Shown one piece after another: positions 63,638-64,000 of a stretch of 64,000 bases of DNA. Under the pieces are notes generated by a model, which was not told where the DNA came from, searched no databases, and saw only the letters and a list, made by a program, of their open reading frames with translations. Origin of the DNA: JAJCYK01 sp965224285 (GTDB lineage: Bacteria; Bacteroidota; Bacteroidia; Cytophagales; Cyclobacteriaceae). The stretch spans positions 1,302,001 to 1,366,000 of the forward strand of contig OZ245043.1 in NCBI GenBank assembly GCA_965224285.1, in the 5' to 3' direction. The translations under genes were made by a program, and so were the position numbers. The stretch's first letter is position 1. Every line of letters starts with the position of its first letter.

Positions 63638-64000
63638 TTACAGTCCTGCCATTAAACCATCACATAACTTCTTCATATCTTCCGGGGTATTATACAGATG
63701 TGGTGATATCCTTATGGCATCCCCCCTAAGGCTGACAAACACTTTTAATTCTTTTAGCGTTTCATACACCTTCTGCCATTGGTAGGATGCTGGTGTTCGT
63801 ATTCCGAAAAGATGGGGGGCACGGAATCCCGCTTTCTCGATGGTAAAACCATTATTCTTTAGCTGATCGATCGGGGACGCAGTAATCCGCTGACAGTATG
63901 ACTGTATTTCTGTAACCTGCCAATGCAAAAGCTGGGATAATGCGGCATTTAGCATAGGTATTAAAATAAAGTTGCTTTTTTCTCCCATATCATAGCGTAC
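63638..64000 (-). CDS. Class V aminotransferase/cysteine desulfurase-like protein (partial)
   Basis: The C-terminal 120 residues of a PLP enzyme that continues beyond the right edge; the frame is open to base 64000, so the in-frame ATG at 63988 is not the start. RYDMGEKSNFILIPMLNAALSQLL, then AGFRAPHLFGIRTP and VFVSLRGDAIRISPHLYNTPEDMKKL are the end of the small domain of class V aminotransferases, with the substrate-carboxylate Arg in IRISPHLYN. The substrate is not known and the PLP lysine is outside the window. It ends five bases before the menC start, so these genes are likely co-transcribed. Confidence 0.85.
   Translation of the reverse strand, partial: VRYDMGEKSNFILIPMLNAALSQLLHWQVTEIQSYCQRITASPIDQLKNNGFTIEKAGFRAPHLFGIRTPASYQWQKVYETLKELKVFVSLRGDAIRISPHLYNTPEDMKKLCDGLMAGL

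Overview
The window reads as chromosomal DNA of a free-living, probably marine member of the Bacteroidota, most likely Cytophagales. The evidence is a SusC/SusD pair, a hybrid two-component regulator fused to an AraC output domain, FG-GAP/VCBS lipoproteins, at least one TAnnTTTG-type -7 promoter element, few Shine-Dalgarno sites, and many short lipoproteins with a lipobox Cys near residue 20. The assignment rests on gene content, not on a ribosomal RNA.

Layout. 1-4521: the tail of a cyclase-like protein, an SdrD-B-like lipoprotein, a secreted amidase and an SDR oxidoreductase. 4616-5790: five tandem copies of a 203/204-bp unit, each carrying a ~107-bp palindromic element, then a degraded half copy. 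5796-21270: a SusC/SusD locus on the minus strand, with two VCBS lipoproteins (one with a CxxCH haem site) downstream and an HTCS and an AraC regulator upstream. It has no glycoside hydrolase. 21407-27400: a PhyH-type dioxygenase, a sodium-solute symporter, a decayed SDR, xylose isomerase and xylulokinase. With the SusCD locus this looks like a pentose or sugar-acid uptake and catabolism region. 27590-32307: housekeeping genes (exonuclease III, prohibitin-like protein, citrate synthase, RsmE) and a small winged-helix regulator with a membrane partner. 32393-38531: ketoglutarate-semialdehyde-type dehydrogenase with an amidohydrolase, an orphan TrpB2, a membrane-bound J-protein and an alpha/beta hydrolase.

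38657-41104 holds the most unusual gene: an orphan fusion of a polyketide acyltransferase, an acyl-carrier domain and a MupA/Atu3671-type luciferase-like monooxygenase, with no ketosynthase, condensation or adenylation domain within the window. 41101-47577: an Nramp-like transporter without the canonical metal motifs, small DUF/VOC/SRPBCC proteins, and a histidine kinase/response regulator pair.

48127-50204 is a gene graveyard: a multiply frameshifted reprolysin-type metallopeptidase cut off at the start of its catalytic domain, an orphan lipoprotein, and a collapsed group II intron that keeps its 5' end, the maturase C-terminus (with a nonsense codon) and its 3' end. 50217-64000: a lipoprotein amidohydrolase, a LuxR protein with a degenerate receiver beside a small HTH protein, two unrecognised small proteins, a SulP transporter with an acidic insertion, a thioesterase, a TPR-SpoIIE phosphatase, a SixA-like phosphatase, DNA topoisomerase I, a Sir2 deacylase without zinc cysteines, MenC and the end of a class V aminotransferase.

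I found no rRNA, tRNA, CRISPR array or intact insertion sequence. All family calls come from reading motifs by eye; none was checked by a database search.
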